This document shows, piece by piece, positions 49,633 to 58,802 of a stretch of 64,000 bases of DNA (position 1 is its first letter; every line of letters begins with the position of its first letter). The translations under genes and the position numbers were made by a program. Source of the DNA: Frateuria_A sp049727805 (lineage in GTDB: Bacteria > Pseudomonadota > Gammaproteobacteria > Xanthomonadales > Rhodanobacteraceae); contig NZ_JBCNYA010000002.1 in NCBI RefSeq assembly GCF_049727805.1, forward strand, positions 135,137-199,136. Reading direction: 5' to 3'. The notes beneath the pieces are model-generated. The model saw only the letters and a program-made list of their open reading frames with translations. It made no database searches and was not told the origin of the DNA.

Positions 49633-52037
49633 GGCGCCTTCTCCTTCGTGCAGGTGAGCGGTCCGATCTGCGGGATGCCGTCGCCCTGCTTGCGGTAATC
49701 GAAGCGGGTGCTGCAGGTGCCGCCTTCGGGCAGGCTCACTTCCAGCACGTTGTGCTCGTCCAGCGCGTCCAGGTAGGCCGCGCCGTCGAAGCCCACCATC
49801 GCCGCCTCTCCGTCCTCCCCGCGAACGCGCACCTGGCTGCCCAGCGGCAGTGGCTTGCCGGCGGCATCGCGCAGCAGCACCGAGGCGGCACGGATCGGCT
49901 TGAGGTCGAAGCGCACCAGCGTGCCGGCGCGGTCGGTGGGCGAGGCCTGCAGGTCGATCGGACCCACGTGCACGTCGGCCGGCAGCTGCATCGGGTCGAT
50001 GCTCAGCTTGTTGTTCTGGTAGGCGTTGAGCGGCGTGACCAGGAGCAGGCCGTGCTCGTCGGTGTGGCCGATCGGGTTGTTCTCCAGCTTCACCGGTACG
50101 TCGGGGACGCCCTCGGTGGAGACCACCGCGAAGCCGTTGTAGATGCTGCGCGCGGCGAAGGCATGGCCGCCCATCAGCACCAGCGCGCCGTTGCCGCCGG
50201 CGTACGCGGTGCTGTCGCCGCTGAAGCGCATGACGCCTGCCTGCGCCTGGCCGTAGCGGCCCAGGTAATCCAGTTCGGCCAGGCCGGTATGGGCGCCCTC
50301 GCCCTGCTGCGTCTGCGCGCGCCAGCCGAAACCGCCCTCGGTCGGCAGCGAGCGGGTGATGCTGGCGTCGAGCATGTTGCGGCTGCCCTGGTGATCCAGG
50401 CCGGTGCTCATGAAGGTGCGATCGTCCAGCGACAGGCTGAAGCTCAGGAACACGCTGCGGTCGCGCGCGTCATCCAGATTCTGGTTGAGGTTCAGGCTGA
50501 GCGAGGCGCTGCGGCCGAACGAGCGGTACCAGTAGCCGCTGGCGTAGCGGCTGGTCTGGTCCAGGTAGCGCAGGTGCACGTAGCTGACGCCGAAGTTGCC
50601 GAGCACGCGGGTGCTGATGCCGCCCTGCACGCTTGCACTCAGCCGCGGCGACGGACTGCCGTACAACGCGGCCACGTCACGGTAGCCGCTGCTGCTGTGC
50701 GTGCCCTGCGCGCTGAAGTTGAAGCGGTTGTTGATCCACTGGTAGCCCAGGCTCAGCTGCGAGCCGTCGAGCCCGCGATAGCTGCTGCGTGCCGCCGACG
50801 CTGACAGCACGCCGGCGGGACCGAGCAGCCAGTCGCCGCCGACACCGGCGTTGGCGAGGTTCTTCGCCACCTCGGCGTGTGCGCTGGCGGTGAACCGGTC
50901 GGTCAGGCCGCGGCGCCAACTGCCGCTGCCCATCGGGTCGCGCGCATAGGAGAACGAGCGCAGGCCGTAGTCCTCGCGCACGAAACCGAGCCCGGCCGAC
51001 CAGTCGGTCAACCCCTTCTGCAGCAACTGCTGGGCGTCGTACAGCGCGAAGTCCACCGTGGTGACGCGGCCCAGCGCGTCGGTCAGCACCAGTTGCGCGT
51101 TGCCTGCGCCGTTGATGCCCGGTACCGCGTTGAGCTGGAACGGGCCGACCGGGACCTGGCCGCTGTACTGCTTCATGCCGTTGACGTACAGCTCCACCTG
51201 CGAGGGCAGGGTCGCCTGGCCGAGGAACTGCGGCAACGGCGCGGTGACGCGGTAGGGCTGCAGCGCGAAGTTGGTGCCGATCTGTACGCCGCCGATGCGG
51301 GTCGGACGCGACCACGACGTGCCGCCGGTAAGCGTATCGCCCGCTTCCAGCGTGAGCATGTGCTCGGGAAACGAGCGGGTCCAGGTGGTGTCCAGGCGCA
51401 CCGAGCGGCCGCGCCAGTCGCCGTCGGTGCGGTTGGCCTGGGTCAGCCCGGTGCTGCTCAGCACGCCGGCGCCGCCGAACAGGCGCAGCTCGGTGTAGGC
51501 GCTGGCGGTGGCACCACCTTGCGTGTCGTGGGTGGCGTAAAGGTTGTAGTTGAGCAATGCGCCAGGCGAGGCGCTGGCGTGCGGCGCCGACCGCCCCTGC
51601 GTGCTGATCACGTGGGTCGAGAGGCGCAGCAGCTTCAGCGGCACGGTGAGCGTGGCCGACTGCTGTTGCGCGTCGTAGCTCACCTGGACCCCGGACAGGC
51701 TGTCCAGGCGGATCGGATCGGGGCCGTCCGCCGGCAGCAGGAAACCCAGCTGCTGCAGGGTGGCGCGCGAGGCCCACAGCTTGCCGTCGCGGTAGCCGAA
51801 GTGCACCAGGCCGCGATGGGTGCCGTTGAGGGTGAGGTCCAGGTAGAGGTCGGTGGCGTCGATGGACGCCATCGCGCCCACCGGGTCGAGCGCCAGCGCG
51901 GTTCCCGCGGCCGCGTCGGGACCGCTGTCCAGGTCGACCGCCATCGCGCGCGTGGCGGTGGCGATCAGGCAGGGCAGCAGCAGCGACTCAGCGAGCGCGA
52001 TCGGCCAGCGAGATCGTTTGCGTGGCCTTCGCGCCAT
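49629..52037 (-). CDS. Archaic chaperone-usher outer-membrane usher, CsuD-like (802 aa)
   Basis: Usher with a signal segment (IALAESLLLPCLIATATRAMA), N-terminal chaperone-binding domain (about 25-150), a long beta-barrel with many aromatic-ended strands, and a C-terminal domain ending TRFDYRKQGDGIPQIGPLTC. Motifs YVNGMKQYSGQVPVGPFQLNAVP and NNPIGHTDEHG are usher landmarks. ATG 52037 has GGAGG about 9 bases upstream and lies inside the chaperone gene, giving a 50-base overlap. Confidence 0.92.
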   Translation of the reverse strand: MARRPRKRSRWPIALAESLLLPCLIATATRAMAVDLDSGPDAAAGTALALDPVGAMASIDATDLYLDLTLNGTHRGLVHFGYRDGKLWASRATLQQLGFLLPADGPDPIRLDSLSGVQVSYDAQQQSATLTVPLKLLRLSTHVISTQGRSAPHASASPGALLNYNLYATHDTQGGATASAYTELRLFGGAGVLSSTGLTQANRTDGDWRGRSVRLDTTWTRSFPEHMLTLEAGDTLTGGTSWSRPTRIGGVQIGTNFALQPYRVTAPLPQFLGQATLPSQVELYVNGMKQYSGQVPVGPFQLNAVPGINGAGNAQLVLTDALGRVTTVDFALYDAQQLLQKGLTDWSAGLGFVREDYGLRSFSYARDPMGSGSWRRGLTDRFTASAHAEVAKNLANAGVGGDWLLGPAGVLSASAARSSYRGLDGSQLSLGYQWINNRFNFSAQGTHSSSGYRDVAALYGSPSPRLSASVQGGISTRVLGNFGVSYVHLRYLDQTSRYASGYWYRSFGRSASLSLNLNQNLDDARDRSVFLSFSLSLDDRTFMSTGLDHQGSRNMLDASITRSLPTEGGFGWRAQTQQGEGAHTGLAELDYLGRYGQAQAGVMRFSGDSTAYAGGNGALVLMGGHAFAARSIYNGFAVVSTEGVPDVPVKLENNPIGHTDEHGLLLVTPLNAYQNNKLSIDPMQLPADVHVGPIDLQASPTDRAGTLVRFDLKPIRAASVLLRDAAGKPLPLGSQVRVRGEDGEAAMVGFDGAAYLDALDEHNVLEVSLPEGGTCSTRFDYRKQGDGIPQIGPLTCTKEKAP

Positions 52038-52728
52038 TGATCGTTGCCTCCAGCGTGCCGGTTCCGGCGAAGACCGTCGCCGACTGCTTGAGCGTCCAAT
52101 GCATGGTGGCGCCCGGGAGCACGTAGCCCAGCAGGCCGCCAGCGATGTCCGTGCGCTTGCCTGCACGGTCGAGGTAACTGATTTCGGCCAGTTGGGCGTG
52201 GCCGGTGCCGGTGTTGGAAACCACCAGCGCGGCATGGTCGCCCTCGCGCTGCAGCGTCCAGTGCAGGTCGGGGGCCACGGCCGTCCCGCCCTGCGGCTCC
52301 ACGAACACCGGCACCGAGTAATGCAGGACGAACTGCAGGCCCTTGCGTCCGCTTTCCTTCACCGGCAGCTCGTCGATGGCCAGCCGGTAGGCCGCCTCCG
52401 CGGCGCCGCCTGACGGCGGCGCGCCGATCCGGATCACCCGGATCAGCTGGCGGTCGCCCGGCCCGATGCCGAGCATCGGCGGGCTGATGACCAGGTCCTG
52501 CGAGGGCGTGAGCTGGTCCGCGCCATCGGCCTGGGTCCAGCGGTACACGCGCACCTGCGCGTGGACCTGATCGGTGCCGGTATTGCTGAGCCACAGGCCG
52601 TCGGCATGCTGCACCGGCTGCAGGGTCAGCGATACCGGTGCGACCTGCAGGCCGCTGGCCCACGCGCTGGCGCCGGCGAGAAGCAGGCCGGCGCACAGCA
52701 GCAGGCGGAAGGTGGAACGCCGGGCCAT
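51988..52728 (-). CDS. Periplasmic pilus chaperone, CsuC-like (246 aa)
   Basis: Signal peptide (LLLCAGLLLAGASAWASG), then a PapD-like two-domain fold: VAPVSLTLQP, GLWLSNTG, RVYRWTQ, and ISPPMLGIGPGDRQLIRVIR, where the conserved Arg anchors the subunit C-terminus. Length fits archaic-type chaperones. It starts 7 bases from the main subunit gene. Confidence 0.92.
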   Translation of the reverse strand: MARRSTFRLLLCAGLLLAGASAWASGLQVAPVSLTLQPVQHADGLWLSNTGTDQVHAQVRVYRWTQADGADQLTPSQDLVISPPMLGIGPGDRQLIRVIRIGAPPSGGAAEAAYRLAIDELPVKESGRKGLQFVLHYSVPVFVEPQGGTAVAPDLHWTLQREGDHAALVVSNTGTGHAQLAEISYLDRAGKRTDIAGGLLGYVLPGATMHWTLKQSATVFAGTGTLEATINGAKATQTISLADRAR

Positions 52729-52735
52729 CGCTTGC

Positions 52736-53242
52736 TCAGTAGGTCACGTTGACCGAGACGGTGTCCGCGTACGAATCCGGCGTGACGTTGAGGTTGGCAG
52801 CCAGCACCTTGCCGTAGACGGTGTAGTTCTGGCTGTTGCCGTTGCCCGTGGAGTCCTGGGTGTTGGTGCCGGCGGTGTTGCCCCAGGCGACGCTGTTGCC
52901 GGCGTCCTGGTACAGGGCATAGGCGACGGTATCGGAGTTGCCAGTGGCCTGGCCGGCCATCGTGCCGGTGCCGTCGGTGCTGTTGGAGCTGGGCTTCAGG
53001 CCGATCTTGTAGGCCGTCGTCTTCGAGCACTTGACGTTGATGTTGCTGGCGTTCTGGGTGACGTCGGTGGTCGAGTCGGCGTTGGCGGTACCGAGGTTCA
53101 GGTCGCCGCTGGTGGTGATCGAGCAAGCCTTGTTGACGGTCAGCTTGACCTGGAACGTGGCGGTCGTGGCCGCCGAGGCGCTGACGGCAACGCCGCCAAG
53201 AGCAAGCAGGGCGGAAGCGAGCAAGGTCTTCTTGAACAGCAT
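52736..53242 (-). CDS. Main SCPU pilus subunit, CsuA/B-like (168 aa)
   Basis: Signal peptide (LLASALLALGGVAVSASA), one SCPU domain (KACSITTSGDLNLG; INVKCSKTTAYKIGL; TVYGKVLAANL; ADTVSVNVTY). It is the first gene of the operon, behind a consensus sigma-54 promoter, as expected for the abundant shaft subunit of an archaic chaperone-usher pilus. Confidence 0.92.
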   Translation of the reverse strand: MLFKKTLLASALLALGGVAVSASAATTATFQVKLTVNKACSITTSGDLNLGTANADSTTDVTQNASNINVKCSKTTAYKIGLKPSSNSTDGTGTMAGQATGNSDTVAYALYQDAGNSVAWGNTAGTNTQDSTGNGNSQNYTVYGKVLAANLNVTPDSYADTVSVNVTY

Positions 53243-53281
53243 GGGTCTTCTCCGGGAAATGGGCTTGTTGCCGGGCCCGCT

Positions 53282-53299
53282 CCGCAACAGCCGTGCCAA
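53282..53299 (-). promoter_or_regulatory. Consensus sigma-54 promoter of the Csu-like pilus operon
   Basis: Reading the minus strand from 53299: TTGGCACGGCTGTTGCGG. The -24 TTGGCACGG and -12 TTGC blocks match the sigma-54 consensus perfectly, with exact GG-N10-GC spacing. The predicted start site is near 53272, leaving a leader of about 30 bases before the subunit gene. Such promoters require an enhancer-binding activator. Confidence 0.85.
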
Positions 53300-53400
53300 G
53301 CGGCTGTGTGCAGAGCGCACAGGCGGGTGTTTGCCGGGGAATTAAGGCTGCGGAGCGGCTTCCAGCGCGCGGGTCCTGCGGCAGCCAAGGATTTGGCGGC

Positions 53401-53534
53401 TTGACACGGCAGGTCCCCCAACTGCCGCGCCGTGTCACTAACTTGACGAATGTGACACGGTTCTCATTTTTTCACAGGTTCTTCACCAGCGGAAGCCGTC
53501 GGCTGGCGATTTTGTAAAGCGTACTTGACACGGC
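53401..53534. promoter_or_regulatory. Array of TGACACGG/CCGTGTCA sites, probable sigma-54 activator sites
   Basis: TGACACGGC occurs at 53402-53410, GCCGTGTCA at 53429-53437, GTGACACGG at 53452-53460 and TGACACGGC at 53526-53534. CCGTGTCAC (53430-53438) and GTGACACGG (53452-53460) form a perfect 9-bp dyad with 13 bases between. The sites lie about 130-260 bases upstream of the predicted sigma-54 start, the normal place for enhancer sites. Confidence 0.65.
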
Positions 53535-53554
53535 GAGGTCGTCGCCCCTACGCT
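53525..53554 (+). promoter_or_regulatory. Candidate sigma-70 promoter for the membrane-protein gene
   Basis: TTGACA (53525-53530) with an 18-base spacer and a weak -10, TACGCT (53549-53554), placed 32 bases before the start codon. Its -35 overlaps one of the TGACACGG sites, so the same regulator could repress or share it. Confidence 0.45.
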
Positions 53555-53585
53555 GCCTGTCAAGCAACCTTGACACCCGACCCCG

Positions 53586-54182
53586 ATGGCACGCTTCAGC
53601 GAAAAGCAGTACCGCCGCCAGCTCAGCTTCGCGATGGTGGCCTACATGGCCGCGATGCTGCTGGTCTGGCCGCTCAGCCGGACCGCGGCCAGCGTGCCGC
53701 TGAAGGTGCTGCTCGCGGTGGTGCCGGTGCTGCCGATGCTGTTCGTGATCGGCCTGATGGCGCGGCGGATCGGCGCCAGCGACGAGTTCGAGCAGCGCGT
53801 GCACCTGCTGGCGCTGGGCGCCGCCACCGCGCTGCTCGGCGCGCTCAGCCTGGTCGGCGGCTTCCTCGACGCGGCGGGCGTGCTGGCCTTGCGCGGCAGC
53901 GTCCTGATCTGGGTGTTCCCGGTGACGATGCTCGGTTACGGCGCCGCGCGCTGGTGGCTGCTGGTGCGCCATTACGGCGGCAGTGCCGGCTGCGAGGGCG
54001 GCTCACCGGCGTGGCAACTGGGCCTGCTGGCCGTGCTGGTGCTGATGGTGCTGGGCGTGGCCTGGTGGCGCGGGCGGCTGGACGCGTTCGAGACCGGCCT
54101 GTTGTTCGGCCTGGCGCCCGGCGTGGTGATCGTGCTGGCGGTGTTCCTGTGGCGGCGGCGCCGCACGGCCGACAAGGACTGA
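53586..54182 (+). CDS. Polytopic membrane protein (198 aa)
   Basis: About six predicted transmembrane helices (near residues 14-33, 38-60, 72-95, 100-122, 142-160, 165-188) with a basic C-terminal tail. No family recognised. The gene precedes a small XRE regulator, another membrane protein and an ABC exporter on the same strand. The gap of 84 bases to the regulator leaves room for a separate promoter. Confidence 0.65.
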   Translation: MARFSEKQYRRQLSFAMVAYMAAMLLVWPLSRTAASVPLKVLLAVVPVLPMLFVIGLMARRIGASDEFEQRVHLLALGAATALLGALSLVGGFLDAAGVLALRGSVLIWVFPVTMLGYGAARWWLLVRHYGGSAGCEGGSPAWQLGLLAVLVLMVLGVAWWRGRLDAFETGLLFGLAPGVVIVLAVFLWRRRRTADKD

Positions 54183-54266
54183 GGCGGTGGCCATGTCGCC
54201 GGCCCATCGAAGCCCGGGGCTGCCTGCGTCCGCCAAGGCCGGACGCGAGATGGAACGGCCGCGCCG

Positions 54267-54458
54267 ATGAAGAACCACGTGCGCGACCTGCGAGGCGAGC
54301 AGGGCTGGTCGCAGGCAGACCTGGCCGAGCGGCTGGACGTCTCGCGTCAGACCATCAACGCGATCGAGACCGGCAAGTACGACCCGAGCCTGCCGCTGGC
54401 TTTCAAGATCGCGCGGCTGTTCGGGCGGCCGATCGAGACGATTTTCGAGCCGGACTGA
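54267..54458 (+). CDS. Small XRE-family HTH regulator, YozG-like (63 aa)
   Basis: Almost only an HTH_3 domain: VRDLRGEQGWSQADLAERLDVSRQTINAIETGKYDPSLPLAFKIARLF, closing with PIETIFEPD. This compact class usually sits beside a gene for a membrane protein that it controls. Here it lies between two small membrane-protein genes. The GCGCCG start context is weak, but the frame fits the family exactly. Confidence 0.88.
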   Translation: MKNHVRDLRGEQGWSQADLAERLDVSRQTINAIETGKYDPSLPLAFKIARLFGRPIETIFEPD

Positions 54459-54479
54459 CGGACGGCGGAGAGGAATGTC

Positions 54480-54869
54480 ATGCACAAGCTGTTCAAGCGA
54501 TATGCACGCGCCATTTGGCTACCGGCGACAGTCCTGCTGGCGGTCGTCGTGGCGTTCGGCCTGCTGCAGCGGCATCTGCCGCCGGCCGGCAAGGTGATCG
54601 GCGTGGCGGTGCTGATGGTGTGCTACTGCTGGGTCGGCTGGGCCGAGTTCCGCCACCTGCAGGGCATGGACGAAATGCGCCGGCGAATCGAAATGGAAGC
54701 GATGGTGCTGGCCTTCATCGCCAGCGTTGGAGTGACTCTGGCGATGTTCTTCGTCAATGCGCTGAAGCTTGCGCGCGTGCCGTTCGACGTGGTGCCGGGA
54801 GTGCTGATCGGCTGTTACGTGCTGGCGGAGCTGTGGGCACGCCTGCGTTATCGCTACTGGTCGCTGTAG
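54480..54869 (+). CDS. Small membrane protein of unknown function (129 aa)
   Basis: Four predicted transmembrane helices: WLPATVLLAVVVAFGLL, VIGVAVLMVCYCWVGW, MVLAFIASVGVTLAMFF and VVPGVLIGCYVLAELW, with EFRHLQGMDEMRRRIEMEA as a charged cytosolic loop. This layout recalls small membrane proteins paired with YozG-type regulators. GGAGAGGAATGTC precedes ATG 54480. Confidence 0.7.
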   Translation: MHKLFKRYARAIWLPATVLLAVVVAFGLLQRHLPPAGKVIGVAVLMVCYCWVGWAEFRHLQGMDEMRRRIEMEAMVLAFIASVGVTLAMFFVNALKLARVPFDVVPGVLIGCYVLAELWARLRYRYWSL

Positions 54870-54878
54870 GAGGCGTGC

Positions 54879-55097
54879 ATGAGCCGCAGGACTGCCATCA
54901 TCGCCGCCGCACTGCTCGTGCTGATTGGCGCACGCATGCCCGTCTGGCGCGAGGCTGCCCGGGCGGGCGCGCCGGCACCGAACGCAAGCGGCGGGGACGA
55001 TCCCGCGCACGACTGGAGCGTCGAGCGCACCGCCTGGCAACTGGCGCCGGCGCTCTCGCACCGGCTTGGACTGGTTCTGGTACTGGAAGGGAGTTGA
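54879..55097 (+). CDS. Possible small anchored protein (72 aa)
   Basis: Starts MSRRTAIIAAALLVLIGARMP, a signal-anchor-like helix, 9 bases after the preceding stop with AGGAGG upstream. Codon third positions are GC-rich up to about base 55050, after which they become AT-rich in this frame and GC-rich in the neighbouring frame that runs into the hydrolase. The true C-terminus is therefore uncertain; a frameshift or an earlier hydrolase start is possible. Confidence 0.4.
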   Translation: MSRRTAIIAAALLVLIGARMPVWREAARAGAPAPNASGGDDPAHDWSVERTAWQLAPALSHRLGLVLVLEGS

Positions 55098-55101
55098 GGA
55101 C

Positions 55102-56672
55102 ATGGCTTTGAAAGCGCGCACCGCGTTGCGCATTGTCGTGATCGCCGTCGGGCTCGGCCTGCTGGCATGGAACCAGTTCCGTCCGCACGGGCCTGCCGCC
55201 GCGGGAGAGGACGCCGCGGCCGACACCGCGCCGGCCGCGCCGCAGGCCGCGGCCAAGCCGCGCACCTGGAAACTCGGCCGGCTCACCCTGACCGCCTGCG
55301 AGCTGGGTCGTCCGGACAGCGGACTGAGCACCGCCGCCTGGTGCGCGCCGTTCGAGGTGCCGGAGAACCGCGCCGATCCGCACAGCCGCAAGATCACGCT
55401 GAATCTGGCGGTGGTCCGCTCCGAGGCGCAGGTGCCCGCCCAGGACATGCTGGTGTTCCTCGCCGGTGGCCCCGGCCAGGCCGCCACCGAGACCTGGCCG
55501 ACGGTCGCCCCGGCGCTCGATCCGCTGCTGGCACATCGCAACGTGCTGCTGATCGACCAGCGTGGCACCGGCAAGTCCAATCCGCTGGACTGCAAGGCCG
55601 CCGACGAGCAGGACAAGGCCGCGCCGATCGCCGGTTTCGACCCCGACCGGCTGCGCACGCAGGTGGCGCAGTGCCTGAAGGAAGTCGAGGCCAAGGCCGA
55701 TCCGCGCTACTACACCACCACCGCCGCGGTGGCCGACCTGGAAGATGCGCGGCAGGCGCTGGGCGCGCCGAGTTTCGACCTGATCGGCGTCTCCTACGGC
55801 ACCCGCGTCGCGCAGCAGTACGCGATGCGCCATGGCGACGCCGTGCGCAGCATCGTGCTCGACGGCGTGGCGCCCAATTCGCTGGTGCTGGGCGAGGACT
55901 TCGCGCGCAACCTGGACGACGCGTTGAAGGCGCAGTTCGCCCGTTGCTCGGCGGAGCCCGCGTGCAAGGCGCGCTTCGGTGATCCGTACCAGACGCTCTA
56001 CCAGCTGCGCGACGCGCTGCGCGCCAACCCGCACAAGGTCAGCTTCCGCGATCCGCAGAACTACCAGAGCGTCGAGCGCACCCTCAGCGACGACGCGCTG
56101 GCCAGCGTGGTCCGCCTGTTCGCCTACTCGCCGATCACCGCCGCATTGCTGCCGCTGTCGATCGACGCGGCGGCGCATGGCGACGTCGGCCCGCTGCTGG
56201 GACAGGCCAAGCTGATCAGCGGTGACCTGGGCGACAGCATGAACGGCGGCATGCAGTCCTCGGTGATCTGCAGCGAGGATGCCGACCTGCTCAAGCCCCG
56301 CCCGCAGGACGCCAATACCATCCTGGGCACGCGCATGATCGACACCCTGCAGACGGTGTGCTCGGTGTGGCCGCACGGCGACCGCCCGGCCGACTTCCAC
56401 CAGCCGCTCAAGACATCCATCCCCACGCTGCTGCTCTCCGGCCAGTACGACCCGGTGACGCCGCCGCGCTACGGCGAGGAGGTGCTCGCGCACCTGTCCA
56501 ACGCGCGCCACCTGGTGCTCAAGGGCCAGGGCCACAACGTCATCGGCGCCGGCTGCGCGCCCCAACTGGTGCAGCGCTTCATCAAGGATCTGGACCCGAA
56601 GAAGCTCGACGCCAGCTGCCTGGACCGCCTGCAACCGACCCCGCTGTTCATCGACTTCAACGGAGCGACCCC

Positions 56673-56676
<4 letters not shown>
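55102..56676 (+). CDS. Anchored alpha/beta hydrolase, TAP-like peptidase (524 aa)
   Basis: N-terminal membrane helix (about residues 8-24), an Ala-rich linker, then an alpha/beta hydrolase of the tripeptidyl aminopeptidase/prolyl-aminopeptidase group. Nucleophile Ser231 in GVSYGTR, Asp450 in GQYDPVTP and His478 in GQGHNV form the triad; the oxyanion region is FLAGGPGQ. It is expected to be exposed to the periplasm. ATG 55102 follows GGAGTTGAGGAC. The stop overlaps the ABC ATPase start. Confidence 0.85.
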
Positions 56677-57403
<727 letters not shown>

Positions 57404-57407
<4 letters not shown>

Positions 57408-58612
57408 ACAGGATGGACACTCACCCGCTGCGCCGCAGCCGCGCCTTCCTTACGGTGTTCTTCAAGGAAGTGCGCGAGAACCTGCGCGACCGCCGCACCC
57501 TCACCAGCGCCTTCCTCACCGGCCCGCTGCTGACGCCGCTCTTGTTCGTGATGCTGATCAGCTTCACCGTGAACCGCGAACTGGACAAGGCCGAGCAGCC
57601 GCTCAAGGTGCCGGTGATCGGCGCGCAGTACGCGCCCAACCTGGTCGGCGCGCTGAAGGCCGGCGGCGTGCTGCCGCAGCCGGCGGTCACCCATCCGGAA
57701 AAGGCCGTGCGCGATCAGGACGCCGACCTGGTGCTGCGCATTTCCGCCGCGTATCCGAAGGCCTGGCGCAAGGGCGAGCCGGTGCAGGTCGAACTGATCT
57801 ACGACTCCTCCCAGCGCGATTCCAATACGCCGGTCGAACGGGTCACCAAGCTGGTGGAGACCTACTCCCGCCAGCAGGGCGCGATGCGGCTGGTGGCGCG
57901 CGGCCTGTCGCCGGCGCTCGCCTCGCCGGTGATCGTGGCCAAGCGCGACCAGGCCACCGCGCAGTCGCGCGCGGTGCTGATGTTCAACATGCTGCCCTAC
58001 CTGTTCGTGCTGACGATCTTCGTCGGCGGCATGTACCTGGCGATCGACCTCACCGCGGGCGAACGCGAACGGCAATCGCTGGAGCCCTTGTTCGCCAATC
58101 CGGTGCCGCGCTGGAAGATCTTCCTGGGCAAGCTGGCGGCGATCTGCGCGTTCTCCACCGCGAGCCTGGTGATTTGCCTGGTCGCCTTCGGCGTGGTCGG
58201 CCGCTTCATCCCCACCGAGAAGCTCGGCATGGAGCTGGACCTGGGCTGGTCGTTCGCGCTGCACGTGCTGCTGCTGCAACTGCCGCTGATCGTGCTGCTG
58301 GGCGCGCTGCAGTCGATGGTGGCCGCCTTCGCCAAGAGCTACCGCGAGGCGCAGACCTACCTCTCGCTGCTGCTGATGCTGCCGCTCATCCCCAGCGTCG
58401 CGTTGATGGCGATGCCGATCAAGCCGCAGGACTGGATGTACGCCGTGCCGCTGCTGGGCCAGCACCTGGGCATCCTCGACCTGGTGCGCGGCGAGGGCGT
58501 GGGCCACGTGCCGCTGCTGCTGTGCCTGGCCGGTACTTCGCTGCTCGCGCTGATCGTCGCGCTGGTGACCATGCAGCTCTACCGTTCCGAGCGGCTGGCG
58601 ATTTCGGGCTGA
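57404..58612 (+). CDS. natB: ABC-2 type permease, NatB-like (402 aa)
   Basis: First helix near residues 38-58, a large extracytoplasmic domain (about 60-185), then five further helices (from MLPYLFVLTIFVGGMYLAIDL onward) with GERERQSLEPLFANPVPR as the conserved cytosolic loop. This is the NatB/CPBP-associated ABC-2 layout. Last gene of the group; family B repeats follow. Confidence 0.88.
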
Positions 58613-58667
58613 AGGCGATTGGGAAAGTCCCGCGAAGGGGTCGTCCTGCGCATCCGGTCCAAAAGCG

Positions 58668-58790
58668 CCCCCATCCGCCTGTCGGCACCTTCCCCCGCGT
58701 TTGCGGGGGAAGGCACGGATACGTGGCATCAAGGCTTCGATCCTTCCCCCGTTCACGGGGGAAGGTGCCCGCAGGGCGGATGGGGGAAGT
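58668..58790. repeat. REP-like palindrome pair, family B (second site)
   Basis: 58668-58714 has CCCCCATCCGCC and CCTTCCCCC GCGTTTGC GGGGGAAGG; 58739-58790 has CCTTCCCCC GTTCAC GGGGGAAGG and GGGCGGATGGGGG. The flanks also match those of the 3680-3818 pair (CCAAAAGCG before, GTCTTGCCGGAAG after), but the order of the two units is reversed. It lies between convergent genes. Confidence 0.7.
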
Positions 58791-58802
58791 CTTGCCGGAA
58801 GC

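Noticed and set aside
53243..53585. Small non-coding RNA or attachment site in the region between the pilus operon and the membrane-protein gene
   Set aside because: The structure is explained by the sigma-54 promoter, repeated operator-like sites and a sigma-70 promoter; there is no terminator inside and no tRNA-like end.
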